From positions 1 through 34,653 of the forward strand of contig NZ_JACRSN010000025.1 in assembly GCF_014384705.1 (NCBI RefSeq): 34,653 nt of DNA, in the 5' to 3' direction. The DNA is from Yeguia hominis. Its GTDB lineage: Bacteria > Bacillota > Clostridia > Oscillospirales > Acutalibacteraceae. Of this stretch, positions 23,627 through 31,769 are shown one piece after another. The position numbers and the translations under genes are program-made. A model generated the notes under the pieces. That model was given only the letters and a program-made list of their open reading frames with translations, was not told where the DNA came from and searched no databases. Numbering within the stretch: position 1 is the first letter of the stretch; each line of letters begins with the position of its first letter.

Positions 23627-24274
23627 ATGAAAAACATATTGTTAATAGGCCTCGGCAGATTCGGAAAGCATATTGCTTTGCAGCTGAACAAGCTTGGACA
23701 CGAGGTGATGGCGGTAGACAGCAACGAAGAAAGAGTCAATGAAATTCTGCCGATCGTTACCAATGCACAGATCGGCGACAGCACAAACACGGAGTTTTTA
23801 AAGTCGCTCGGCATCGGAAACTTTGATGTGTGCATCGTCACCATTGGCGGAAATTTTCAAAATTCGCTGGAGACTACTTCTTTACTGAAGGAACTCGGCG
23901 CAAAATTAGTTGTGTCACGCGCCGAGCGTGATGTTCAGGAGAAATTTCTTCTGCGTAACGGAGCGGACGAAGTAATTTACCCTGAAAAGCAAGTGGCAAA
24001 TTGGGCTGCTATTCGCTATACCGCCGATCATATTCGGGATTACATCGAGGTCGATGAGGGTCATGGCATTTTTGAGGTAGAGGTTCCGGAGGGTTGGATC
24101 GGAAAAACCGTCGGAGAACTGGATATCCGCAGAAAATACAGCATCAATATTATGGCAACCAAGGAGAACGGAAAAATCAATATGGCAGTTTCACCGGAAA
24201 CCGTTCTTACGGACAAGATCACTCTTTTGGTTCTCGGCGCATACAAGGAATTGCAAAAGTACTTCCGCATTTAA
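23627..24274 (+). CDS. TrkA/KtrA-family RCK regulatory subunit
   Basis: 215 residues. The N-terminal RCK_N Rossmann domain has LIGLGRFGKHIALQLNKLGHEVMAVDSNEERV (glycines 8, 10, 13 and acidic Asp31 for nucleotide). The C-terminal RCK_C domain is at about 135-210 (IFEVEVPEGWIGKTVGELDIRRKYSINIMATKENG). Such a subunit forms an octameric ring under the membrane and gates the channel in response to ATP/ADP or NAD(H). It lies 15 nt after the channel gene, with GGAG upstream. Confidence 0.93.
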   Translation: MKNILLIGLGRFGKHIALQLNKLGHEVMAVDSNEERVNEILPIVTNAQIGDSTNTEFLKSLGIGNFDVCIVTIGGNFQNSLETTSLLKELGAKLVVSRAERDVQEKFLLRNGADEVIYPEKQVANWAAIRYTADHIRDYIEVDEGHGIFEVEVPEGWIGKTVGELDIRRKYSINIMATKENGKINMAVSPETVLTDKITLLVLGAYKELQKYFRI

Positions 24275-24289
24275 CAGAGGTGAACGGAA

Positions 24290-24544
24290 TTGGCTGAGCT
24301 ATTGCTGATTGTCAGCCTGCTTGGCATATTTGCTTTCGGGTTTTATCTTATGAGCAGACTGGATCGATTTCTTGAAGAAAACAGAAAGGCACTGTTAAAG
24401 GAAAACGAATCCTGTGAGCCTTCCGAAGTCCTGCTGCCGCATGGACTGTCCGACAGCGAGATTTTAAGTGAGATTCGCCGCTTTCGGGAAACGCACGGAA
24501 CAATCGATATTATCCTTTCCGACGGAAAAGAAGATGAGTATTAG
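24290..24544 (+). CDS. Small single-pass membrane protein of the potassium operon
   Basis: 84 residues. The start is a TTG at 24290 behind AGAGGTG. One N-terminal membrane helix (LLLIVSLLGIFAFGFYLM) is followed by a charged amphipathic region (RLDRFLEENRKALLKEN) and an acidic soluble tail (IIRxx-like core SDSEILSEIRRFRETHGTIDIILSDGKEDEY). I do not recognise a characterised family. Its location between the RCK subunit and the sensor kinase suggests a link to K+ transport or sensing, perhaps as a channel accessory or kinase modulator. Confidence 0.7.
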   Translation: MAELLLIVSLLGIFAFGFYLMSRLDRFLEENRKALLKENESCEPSEVLLPHGLSDSEILSEIRRFRETHGTIDIILSDGKEDEY

Positions 24545-24603
24545 TTTGCGATAGATTATTTCACAGTTTTGATGTACAATGAAATAAAAGGACGGTGAAG
24601 CCG

Positions 24604-26580
24604 ATGAGAACACAAACCGAGCAGTCAAAAAACGGCGCAGACGAGCATATCCTTGTCTGCCTATCCTCTTCGCCGTCCAATGTAAGGATCATACACACCG
24701 CCGCAAAGATGGCTAAGGTCCTTCATGCAAAATTTACCGCCATCTATGTGCAGACGGATACAGTTGTAACCGAAAATAATCGATTGCGACTTGAAGAAAA
24801 CATTCAGCTAGCGCAAAAACTTGGCGCCGAGATCGTTATGACGCACGGTGAGGATGTGCCGCTGCAGATTTCGGAATATGTTCGGCTTTCCGATGTGACC
24901 AAAATCGTGATTGGGCAAAGCAGTGCCAGACGCAGAGGGCTGTTTGGGAGACCGACTCTCACCGAAAAGCTGATCTCCTCCGCCCCCGATGTTGACATTC
25001 ACGTTATTCCCGACGCACTGAACTACACAAATCCGCACAGACGCCGTCTGTTCCTTGGTGCAGAGATACCTTCGCTGCGGGATATTGCCGTGACCGTCCT
25101 GACGCTTGCCGTATGCACGGCGATCGGGTTTCTGTTCGACCATCTCGGCTTTCCCGATACCAATATCGTTACGGTATACATCCTCGGTGTGCTGATGATC
25201 TCCGTTTTGACCAAAGGATACCTTTGCAGTATGGCAGGCTCACTTCTAAGTGTTGTATTGTTCGGATTTTTCCTTACCGAACCCAGGTTGTCCTTTCAGA
25301 CCTATGCCGTAGGCTATCCTGTTACCTTTGCAGTCATGCTGGCGTCTTCCGTTCTCACCGGCACGCTTGCCTCGAAGCTGAAAGATCATGCAAGGCTCTC
25401 GGCTCGCTCCGCGTTCCGTGTGCAGGTGCTGTTCGACACCGACCGTCTGCTGCAAAAAGCAAAAAGCAACGATGATGTTTTAAGCGTGACCTGTATGCAG
25501 CTCTCACGGCTGCTTGACCGCAGCATTGTTGCCTACACGAAAAGTGAAAACGGAATGTCGACCGGGCGGCTGTATGCCGAAAAAAAGGACGCACACGCTG
25601 AAAAGCTGTTAAGCGATGCGGAACGGCAGACCGCAGAATGGGTGCTTCAAAACGGCCGCCGTGCAGGAGCAGCGACAGCACAGTTCGGCAAATCCGAATG
25701 TCTTTATCTCGCGATCCGTGCAGGCGGCAGAGTCTACGGGGTGATCGGGATACCGATGAAACCCGAAAAGCCCGATTCATTTGAGAGCAGCATCGTACTG
25801 TCGGTTGTAAATGAATGTGCGCTGGCAATGGATAATGCTCACAACGCCGCTGAAAAGGAACGGGCGGCAGATCTTGCAAAAAGCGAGCAGCTGCGCGCCG
25901 ACCTTTTGCGGTCGATCTCACACGATCTGCGCACGCCGCTTTGCTCCGTTTCGGGTAATGCGGACACGCTTTTGCATAACGGAAGCTGCCTGGACGAAGC
26001 AACAAAGCAGCAGATCTATAAAGATATTTATGACGATTCCGAATGGCTGATCGGCGTAGTGGAAAATCTTTTGTATGTCACAAGACTGAATGACGGACGC
26101 CTGAAGCTGGAGCTTACCGACCAGCTTGTAGACGAAGTGGTCAACGAAGCCGTTTCGCATTTGAAGAAAAAATCCGTCGGACACAAGGTGACGGTAAGGT
26201 GCGACGATTTGATCCTTGCCCGTATGGACGCACAGCTTATCGTGCAAGTCATTGTCAACCTTATTGATAATGCTTTGAAATATACCGAACAAGGCTCGGA
26301 GATCTGCGTAAGTGCCGAAAAACAGGGCGAGGATGCCGTGATCCGTGTCGCCGATAACGGAAACGGCATTGCAGACGATATGAAACCGCATATTTTTGAA
26401 ATGTTTTACACCGGGAAAAATACCGTTGCAGACAGCCGCAGAAGCTTCGGGATCGGGCTTACCCTGTGTAAATCTATCGTAGAGCTGCACGGCGGAACGC
26501 TGACGCTTACGGATAACGTACCGCACGGCTGTGTATTTACCTTTACTTTACCGCTCAGCGAGGTGACTCTGAATGAATAA
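24604..26580 (+). CDS. KdpD-like sensor histidine kinase lacking the N-terminal KdpD domain
   Basis: 658 residues from ATG 24604 (a GTG three codons earlier is too near the ribosome site). Order: universal stress protein-like domain at about 15-140 (HILVCLSSSPSNVRIIHTAAKMA; IVIGQSSARRRG), DUF4118 four-helix membrane unit at about 155-260, GAF-like region at about 275-395, then HisKA with phospho-acceptor His440 in SISHDLRTPL and an HATPase domain (NLIDNALKYT; DNGNGI; SFGIGLTLCKSIVELHGG). The KdpD Walker-type N-terminal domain (PF02702) of Escherichia coli KdpD is missing. It probably senses K+ or turgor and signals to the overlapping regulator gene. Confidence 0.88.
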   Translation: MRTQTEQSKNGADEHILVCLSSSPSNVRIIHTAAKMAKVLHAKFTAIYVQTDTVVTENNRLRLEENIQLAQKLGAEIVMTHGEDVPLQISEYVRLSDVTKIVIGQSSARRRGLFGRPTLTEKLISSAPDVDIHVIPDALNYTNPHRRRLFLGAEIPSLRDIAVTVLTLAVCTAIGFLFDHLGFPDTNIVTVYILGVLMISVLTKGYLCSMAGSLLSVVLFGFFLTEPRLSFQTYAVGYPVTFAVMLASSVLTGTLASKLKDHARLSARSAFRVQVLFDTDRLLQKAKSNDDVLSVTCMQLSRLLDRSIVAYTKSENGMSTGRLYAEKKDAHAEKLLSDAERQTAEWVLQNGRRAGAATAQFGKSECLYLAIRAGGRVYGVIGIPMKPEKPDSFESSIVLSVVNECALAMDNAHNAAEKERAADLAKSEQLRADLLRSISHDLRTPLCSVSGNADTLLHNGSCLDEATKQQIYKDIYDDSEWLIGVVENLLYVTRLNDGRLKLELTDQLVDEVVNEAVSHLKKKSVGHKVTVRCDDLILARMDAQLIVQVIVNLIDNALKYTEQGSEICVSAEKQGEDAVIRVADNGNGIADDMKPHIFEMFYTGKNTVADSRRSFGIGLTLCKSIVELHGGTLTLTDNVPHGCVFTFTLPLSEVTLNE

Positions 26581-27274
26581 ACCCCTTGTTCTCGTTGTGG
26601 AGGACGACCGTCCCGTCCGCAATCTGATCGTAACAACATTAAAGGCGCACGATTACCGCTACCTGACCGCGGAGAACGGACACGGTGCGATCATGGAGGC
26701 GATCTCCCATAACCCGGATATCGTTCTGCTGGATCTGGGTCTGCCGGATATCGACGGCACACAGGTGATCGAAAGCATCCGCTCATGGTCCAATATGCCC
26801 ATTATTGTGATCAGTGCACGCAGCGAGGATAAAGACAAAATCACGGCGCTGGATGCCGGGGCGGACGACTATCTGACAAAGCCCTTTTCCGTGGAGGAGC
26901 TTTTGGCACGCCTTCGGGTCACGCAAAGGCGGCTGCTGCTTCTGCAAGCAAGCGGCGATACCGATTCTCCCGTTTTCCAAAACGGCGAGCTTAAAATTGA
27001 TTATGCCGCCGGCTGCGCTTATCTAAATGGGGAGGAATTGCACCTGACCCCGATCGAATACAAGCTTTTGTGTCTGCTCTCTCATAATGTCGGAAAGGTG
27101 CTGACGCACACCTATATCACGCAGCAGATTTGGGGCAGCAGCTGGGAAAACGATATTGCTTCCCTGAGAGTATTTATGGCGACACTGCGCAAAAAGCTGG
27201 AGCCGCAAAAGGACAGTCCGCAATACATTCAGACGCATATCGGCATCGGTTACCGTATGCTGCGGGTAGACTGA
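26573..27274 (+). CDS. KdpE-like response regulator (OmpR family)
   Basis: 233 residues. The receiver domain (1-120) carries Asp11/Asp12, phospho-acceptor Asp54 in LLDLGLPDIDG, and Lys103 in LTKPF. The C-terminal winged helix runs from about 135 (LTPIEYKLLCLLSHNVGKVLTHTYITQQIWG...RVFMATLRKKLE). HIGIGYRM is the OmpR-type end. It overlaps the kinase gene by 8 nt. Since no kdpFABC is in the window, its likely target is the K+ channel operon it belongs to, through the 11-bp-spaced repeats at 22176-22192. Confidence 0.9.
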   Translation: MNKPLVLVVEDDRPVRNLIVTTLKAHDYRYLTAENGHGAIMEAISHNPDIVLLDLGLPDIDGTQVIESIRSWSNMPIIVISARSEDKDKITALDAGADDYLTKPFSVEELLARLRVTQRRLLLLQASGDTDSPVFQNGELKIDYAAGCAYLNGEELHLTPIEYKLLCLLSHNVGKVLTHTYITQQIWGSSWENDIASLRVFMATLRKKLEPQKDSPQYIQTHIGIGYRMLRVD

Positions 27275-27295
27275 GAAAAGCGAAGAAACAAGGAT

Positions 27296-28072
27296 TTGAA
27301 CCGATATGCAATAGAAAATCTTTTCGGAATGGAAGGGCTGAATATCGCTTGGTACGGAATCATTATCGCCTGCGGTATGGTGCTTGGCTTTGCTTTGGCG
27401 ATAAACCGATGCAGAAAAACCGGCATCAACAAGGAGCATATATACAATCTTGCTCTTTGGCTGATCCCCGTATGCATTATTTGTGCAAGAGCCTACTATG
27501 TGATTTTCGAATGGGATAATTACAAAAACGACCTGCTTTCTGTTTTTGAAATTAACCGAGGGGGTCTTGCCATTTACGGCGGAGTGCTCGGCGGTGTCGC
27601 AGTCGCATTGATTTACTGTAAAGTAAAACGGATTTCCTTTTGGTCACTTGCCGATACCCTGATGCCGAGCCTTGTGCTTGGGCAAGCTATCGGGCGTTGG
27701 GGGAATTTTGTCAATCAAGAGGCATACGGAAACCAAATTACAAATCCTTCGCTCTGCTTTTTTCCTTACGGCGTTTACGTAGAAGAAATCGACCAATGGC
27801 GGCAGGCAACCTTTTTCTACGAATCTGCATTGAATTTAGCTTTACTCACCGCTATGCTGATATGCTGCCCGCATTTCAGGCGAAAAGGCTATCTTCTTCC
27901 GTTTTATATGATCGGGTACGGCACGATACGGCTTTTTGTGGCGGGGCTGCGCTCTGACAGCCTTTATCTCCTTCCGGGTATCCGTGTATCACAGGTGCTG
28001 TCCGGCTGCCTGATTATTCTCGGTATCGTTATACTTTTTATTATCCGTAAAAGACAGGCGGTGCGGCAATGA
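27296..28072 (+). CDS. lgt: Prolipoprotein diacylglyceryl transferase
   Basis: 258 residues, integral membrane enzyme that transfers diacylglycerol from phosphatidylglycerol to the lipobox cysteine of prelipoproteins. The signature GQAIGRWGNFVNQEAYG is intact, as are GLAIYGGVLGG and the C-terminal GYGTIRLFVAGLRSD. About seven hydrophobic helices are seen. The start is probably TTG 27296, although AAGGA is very close to it; ATG 27329 would trim conserved N-terminal residues. It lies 21 nt after kdpE-like and overlaps the next gene by 4 nt. This may be an extra copy, as the gene is essential or important elsewhere. Confidence 0.9.
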   Translation: MNRYAIENLFGMEGLNIAWYGIIIACGMVLGFALAINRCRKTGINKEHIYNLALWLIPVCIICARAYYVIFEWDNYKNDLLSVFEINRGGLAIYGGVLGGVAVALIYCKVKRISFWSLADTLMPSLVLGQAIGRWGNFVNQEAYGNQITNPSLCFFPYGVYVEEIDQWRQATFFYESALNLALLTAMLICCPHFRRKGYLLPFYMIGYGTIRLFVAGLRSDSLYLLPGIRVSQVLSGCLIILGIVILFIIRKRQAVRQ

Positions 28073-28644
28073 GAAAAGAGTGGACTTTGTTTCTCACCTT
28101 TCTTAAAATCGGCGCCTTTACCTTCGGCGGCGGATATGCTATGATTGCGCTGCTTGAAAACGAATTTGTAGAGCGCAAGAAGTGGATCGAAAAGGACGAC
28201 TTTCTGAATATGGTAGCCATTGCCGAGTCTACACCCGGACCGGTTGCAATCAACAGCGCCACATACATCGGCTACAAAATTGCAGGCTTGTTCGGTGCTG
28301 CGGCGGCTACCGTGGCGGTTTGTATTCCTTCGTTTACCGTAATTTTTTGCATCTCACTGTTTTTTGATCAATTCTTAAGCCTTACATGGGTTTCCCTTGC
28401 TTTCCGCGGAATACAGGTATGTGTGATCTATCTGATCTCCTCTGCCGGGCTGAAAATGCTGAAAAGCATTAAAAGAAATGCCTTTAACACGGTCATTTTG
28501 CTGTCGGTCATTGCTGCAATGCTGGCGTGCACTGTTTTCGCCGTTTCTTTTTCTTCCGTTTACTATATTCTGATTTGCGGCACAGCAGGACTTGCAATTT
28601 TCTTCCTGAAAAAACTGCGGAAAGGAAACGGCAATAAACAATGA
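28069..28644 (+). CDS. Chromate-transporter-family protein, half-size subunit 1
   Basis: 191 residues, a single CHR domain (PF02417). It carries GAFTFGGGYAMIALLENEFVERKKWI near the N-terminus and the signature ESTPGPVAINSATYIGYK, then about five hydrophobic helices. Short-chain CHR proteins work as pairs from adjacent genes. ATG overlaps the lgt stop (ATGA). The family exports chromate in studied cases; other anions are possible in anaerobes. Confidence 0.9.
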   Translation: MRKEWTLFLTFLKIGAFTFGGGYAMIALLENEFVERKKWIEKDDFLNMVAIAESTPGPVAINSATYIGYKIAGLFGAAAATVAVCIPSFTVIFCISLFFDQFLSLTWVSLAFRGIQVCVIYLISSAGLKMLKSIKRNAFNTVILLSVIAAMLACTVFAVSFSSVYYILICGTAGLAIFFLKKLRKGNGNKQ

Positions 28645-29213
28645 TCTACCTGAAATTATTCCTGAATTTTTTAATGATCGGTGCCCTTTCCTTCGGCGGC
28701 GGATACGGAATGGTTTCCCTTGTAAGAGAAACAGTCATTTCAAACGGCTGGCTAACGGAAAGCGAATTCTTAAATTTCATTGCCGTTTCGGAATCGACGC
28801 CCGGTCCGCTTGCCGTTAATATGGCGACATTTATAGGTTCCACGCAAGGCGGCATTCTCGGCTCGTTTCTTGCTACGCTCGGCGTTGTTCTTCCGTCTTT
28901 CGTTATTATACTTTTAATTGCGGCGGTACTCAAAAACCTGATGAAATATGCCGGCGTCAACGCTTTTCTCTCCGGCGTCCGCCCCTGCGTTATCGCAATG
29001 ATTCTCGCTACGGCAATCGGTATGGCCATATCAACATTGCTTGGTTTTACGGATATTCATTCGGCGCTTGCTCCGGATCCTAAATCCATTTTGGTCTTTG
29101 CCATTCTGTGGCTGACACATTTCGGATATAAAAGAATCAAAAAAACTGCACCGTCGCCGATTATAATGATACTCTTTTCTGCCGCACTCGGCATGTTGCT
29201 TTGGGGAGTATAA
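28641..29213 (+). CDS. Chromate-transporter-family protein, half-size subunit 2
   Basis: 190 residues, a second single CHR domain with GALSFGGGYGMVSLVRE and ESTPGPLAVNMATFIGS. It overlaps subunit 1 by 4 nt (ATGA). The two differ enough to be an old pair rather than a recent duplication. Together they equal one full-length ChrA. It ends the operon, since a terminator follows at 29234-29265. Confidence 0.9.
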   Translation: MIYLKLFLNFLMIGALSFGGGYGMVSLVRETVISNGWLTESEFLNFIAVSESTPGPLAVNMATFIGSTQGGILGSFLATLGVVLPSFVIILLIAAVLKNLMKYAGVNAFLSGVRPCVIAMILATAIGMAISTLLGFTDIHSALAPDPKSILVFAILWLTHFGYKRIKKTAPSPIIMILFSAALGMLLWGV

Positions 29214-29233
29214 AACACAGCCTGTGCCAATTT

Positions 29234-29265
29234 GCCGTCCGAAACCGGGCGGCTTTGCTGTTTTT
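29234..29265 (+). terminator. Intrinsic terminator after the chromate-type transporter
   Basis: GCCGTCC (29234-29240) pairs with GGGCGGC (29247-29253, one G-T pair), followed by TTTGCTGTTTTT. Confidence 0.75.
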
Positions 29266-29403
29266 ACGGAAATATACTGCTTACTATTCCAGACTGACGG
29301 ACGCCGCCATTGTAGAATAAATCACTTTGCAGCAACTGTTACGCCCGCAACCTTAATCAAAGATCAAAATTTTTTCTAATCATTTTCCTGTTAGCTATAA
29401 AAA

Positions 29404-29445
29404 AGCACAACGCCACAGAGATTTAAAACTCTGTGGCGTTGTGCT
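29404..29445 (-). terminator. Strong hairpin, probably a minus-strand terminator
   Basis: A perfect 17-bp stem (29404-29420 with 29429-29445) and loop ATTTAAAA. On the minus strand it is followed by TTTTTTATAG, a good terminator tail; on the plus strand there is none. No intact minus-strand gene lies upstream of it, so it probably outlived the gene it served. Confidence 0.65.
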
Positions 29446-29614
29446 GCTCTCAATCGGTCACTTTTTGAAAGCGTCCTTATGTGAGCCTGCCTTTCATCGG
29501 GGTTTTCACCGTTTATACGACAAAATTTCAGCGAACAGTTTTGACAGATATAAAAATGATATTTTCCCTTTGTTGGATGTCTTGAACTATTACACAACCG
29601 AATATCTAATACGC

Positions 29615-29649
29615 AGGCAGATAGAAATCAAAAATCTATCTGCCTTTTT
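29615..29649 (+). terminator. Intrinsic terminator or attenuator ahead of the element gene fragment
   Basis: An 11-bp stem, AGGCAGATAGA (29615-29625) with TCTATCTGCCT (29635-29645), followed by TTTTTA. It ends about 30 nt before the start codon of the next frame. Confidence 0.65.
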
Positions 29650-29676
29650 ATTACCCTCAAAAAGGAGAAAACAGAT

Positions 29677-30000
29677 ATGCTACAGAAAGAATTAGCCAAG
29701 CGGCTCAGGGCTCGGTACAACACCAAGATGGACGGCAGCGGATGGCTGGAGGTGTCCTCGGACGGCATACCCCTTTGCCGGATAAAATACAAGGCTCAGT
29801 ATTTAAGCAACGCAGACCAAAACCTCTCGGATGAATACCGCAGTAAAATTGCAGATATTCAGGATAAGATCTCTACGGTGCGGGAATATGCCGGACTGTA
29901 CGAACACGCACCGCAAATGAAAGCTGCCAATGTTTCTGATTACAGACGGCTTGCCGTCTTCGGAGATACCGTATTGGCGGTGACCTACAGCCAGCGAAAA
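29677..30000 (+). pseudogene. Truncated conjugative-element protein of unknown function
   Basis: ATG 29677 follows AAAAAGGAG. The first 107 or so residues (MLQKELAKRLRARYNTKMDGSGWLEVSSDG...GIPLCRIKYKAQYLSNADQNLSDEYRSKI...GLYEHAPQMKAANVSDYRRLAVFGDTVLAVTYS) follow a protein commonly found in Clostridia conjugative elements, which normally is longer. After QRKEAL the frame continues for 45 residues that are simply antisense to a recombinase fragment. So the gene is cut and fused at about 30000. Function of the family is not known to me. Confidence 0.65.
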
Positions 30001-30179
30001 GAAGCCCTTACATTTTTTAGCTTTTGCTCAAGTAAAAACTGTGTCTGCTTCCATATCTCTTTTGGTATGATTGCAGGCACAGCGTTTTCATGTTTAAAAT
30101 GTTCTTCGGGCGGCAGCTCCTTTCGTATATGATTTATTTTACTTGTAGAGGACTTCTTATTTTTATAAATCTCCGCTTT
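29998..30179 (-). pseudogene. Internal fragment of a second serine recombinase
   Basis: The minus-strand frame reads KKSSTSKINHIRKELPPEEH, then FKHENAVPAIIPKEIWKQTQ and FLLEQKLKNVRAS before a junction and a stop. ENAVPAIIPKEIWxxxQxLLE and NVRAS are typical of the region before the zinc ribbon in Firmicute serine recombinases. Neither catalytic domain nor C-terminus is present. It differs from the recombinase at 18.7-20.3 kb, so at least two elements have been here. Confidence 0.65.
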
Positions 30180-30196
30180 TTAGTGTGTAAAAAGCC

Positions 30197-30403
30197 GTGT
30201 GCTGCCGCACAAAGCAAAGCATTTATGACTGCAAAAACATATATATTGAGTGCGATTGCAGTGTTAACACAGTGGCGGAGAAAAGCGGAGTGCACCGAAA
30301 TACCGTAAACAACCGCATAAAACAAATAAGGGACCTTTTGGGCAGTACACTTACCGAAAAGAAAAAGCTGAGCTTGTATTGGCATTTAAAATTAAAGATT
30401 TAA
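30197..30403 (+). pseudogene. C-terminal fragment of a PucR-type regulator
   Basis: The frame contains IYIECDCSVNTVAEKSGVHR and NTVNNRIKQIRDLLG, the helix-turn-helix that ends PucR/CdaR-family regulators. Everything before it is missing, replaced by the recombinase fragment. Such regulators often control purine, allantoin or pyrimidine catabolism, in keeping with the cluster that begins 30 nt downstream. It has probably lost function. Confidence 0.65.
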
Positions 30404-30432
30404 TTAAGTTTATTTAACGGAGGCAATTTAAA

Positions 30433-31764
30433 ATGGACGCAAAAACTATAGTAGAATATCATAAAAAGTATAATTTACAGTCTTGGTCAAAGCAGGCGGC
30501 AATAAATCCGCTTCCCATTAAGGACGCCGATGGTATATATTTGTATGACTTTGACGACAACAGATATACCGATATGTCAAGCCAGCTTGTAAACCCTAAT
30601 GTGGGGCATAAAAACCGTCAGATAATTGACGCTATACGGGAGCAGGCGGAAAAATGCTGTTACATAGCGCCGTCTTACGCTTCCGAACCGAGAAGCACCT
30701 TAGCCAAAATGATAGTTGACCTTATGCCGGATAATATGGCAAAGGTGTTCTTTACAAACGGCGGTGCGGACGCAAACGAAAACGCAGTAAAAATTGCCCG
30801 TATGTATACAGGTCGCCATAAAATATTTTCAAGATACAGAAGCTACCACGGTTCAACCTACGGTGCCGGCAATCTTACGGGAGAGCCGAGACGTTATCCG
30901 CTTGAACCGGGCGCTCCGGGTTTTGTAAAGTTCTTTGCCCCTTATGTTTACAGAGAAAAAATTAAATTCGATTCCGAAAAAGCGACGGCGGATTATTATG
31001 TTGCAAAGCTCAGGGAACAGGTTATTTACGAAGGACCCGACAGCGCAGCCGCAATAGTTGTGGAAACCATTACGGGTTCTAACGGCGTAATCATTCCGCC
31101 CGAAGGGTATTTAAAGGGCGTCAGATCCATTTGTGACGAGTTCGGCATTATGATGATTTGCGACGAGGTTATGGCAGGCTGGGGCAGAACGGGCAAAATG
31201 TTTGCGTTCGAAAATTTCGGTGTGAAGCCTGATATTGTTTCCTTTGCAAAGGGTGTTACCTGCGGTTATGTTCAGCTGGGCGGCGTTTGCGTTTCAAAAG
31301 ACATAGCGGCGTTTTTCGATGACCACCTGCTTTCCTGCGGACTTACCTACAGCGGTCATCCGCTTGCCTGTGCTGCCGGCGTTGCGTGCTTAAATTATTA
31401 TAAAGATGCAAACATTCTTGAAAATGTCAATAAATCGGGGAAAGCTTTGGGCGAATGCCTTGAAGAAATGAAAAAAACACATCCGAGCGTCGGCGATGTA
31501 CGGTATATCGGTCTTTTCTCGGCAGTAGAGCTTGTAAAGGATAAGGAAACAAGAGACCCCCTTGTTCCTTACGGAAAAGACCCCGACGGAATTATGGGCA
31601 AGCTTATCGGTGAGCTTAAAAAGCGCGGATTTATGACCTATTCGCACGAGAATATGATTATAGTAGCGCCTCCGCTTATTATAACAACCGAGCAGATCGA
31701 GGAAGAACTTAAAAAGCTTGACGAAGTGCTTTATATTGCGGATGAAATGATAGGTAAGAGGTGA
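30433..31764 (+). CDS. Class III (omega-type) aminotransferase
   Basis: 443 residues, fold-type I PLP enzyme. The PLP lysine is in SFAKGVTCGYVQLGG; the cofactor aspartate is in MMICDEVMAGWGRTGKMF; FFTNGGADANENAVKIAR and YSGHPLACAAG are other class III marks. Related enzymes use beta-alanine, GABA, taurine or similar omega-amino compounds with pyruvate or 2-oxoglutarate as acceptor. ACGGAGG precedes the ATG. In the cluster it would convert the amine released by the amidohydrolase to a semialdehyde for the iron-type alcohol dehydrogenase. It is the only intact gene of the group. Confidence 0.88.
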   Translation: MDAKTIVEYHKKYNLQSWSKQAAINPLPIKDADGIYLYDFDDNRYTDMSSQLVNPNVGHKNRQIIDAIREQAEKCCYIAPSYASEPRSTLAKMIVDLMPDNMAKVFFTNGGADANENAVKIARMYTGRHKIFSRYRSYHGSTYGAGNLTGEPRRYPLEPGAPGFVKFFAPYVYREKIKFDSEKATADYYVAKLREQVIYEGPDSAAAIVVETITGSNGVIIPPEGYLKGVRSICDEFGIMMICDEVMAGWGRTGKMFAFENFGVKPDIVSFAKGVTCGYVQLGGVCVSKDIAAFFDDHLLSCGLTYSGHPLACAAGVACLNYYKDANILENVNKSGKALGECLEEMKKTHPSVGDVRYIGLFSAVELVKDKETRDPLVPYGKDPDGIMGKLIGELKKRGFMTYSHENMIIVAPPLIITTEQIEEELKKLDEVLYIADEMIGKR

Positions 31765-31769
31765 CGGAT

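Larger units (their letters stand above)
29214..29676. other. Gene-free stretch holding three strong hairpins
   Basis: Besides the three terminators listed separately (29234-29265, 29404-29445, 29615-29649), it has a 12-nt copy (29447-29458) of the inverted repeat found before the recombinase gene. The open frames in it have no ribosome site or family resemblance. It looks like joined ends of different elements. Confidence 0.4.

Noticed and set aside
29441..29695. 84-codon plus-strand frame ahead of the element gene fragment
   Set aside because: It runs through a terminator hairpin and into the next ribosome site, without a good start or similarity.
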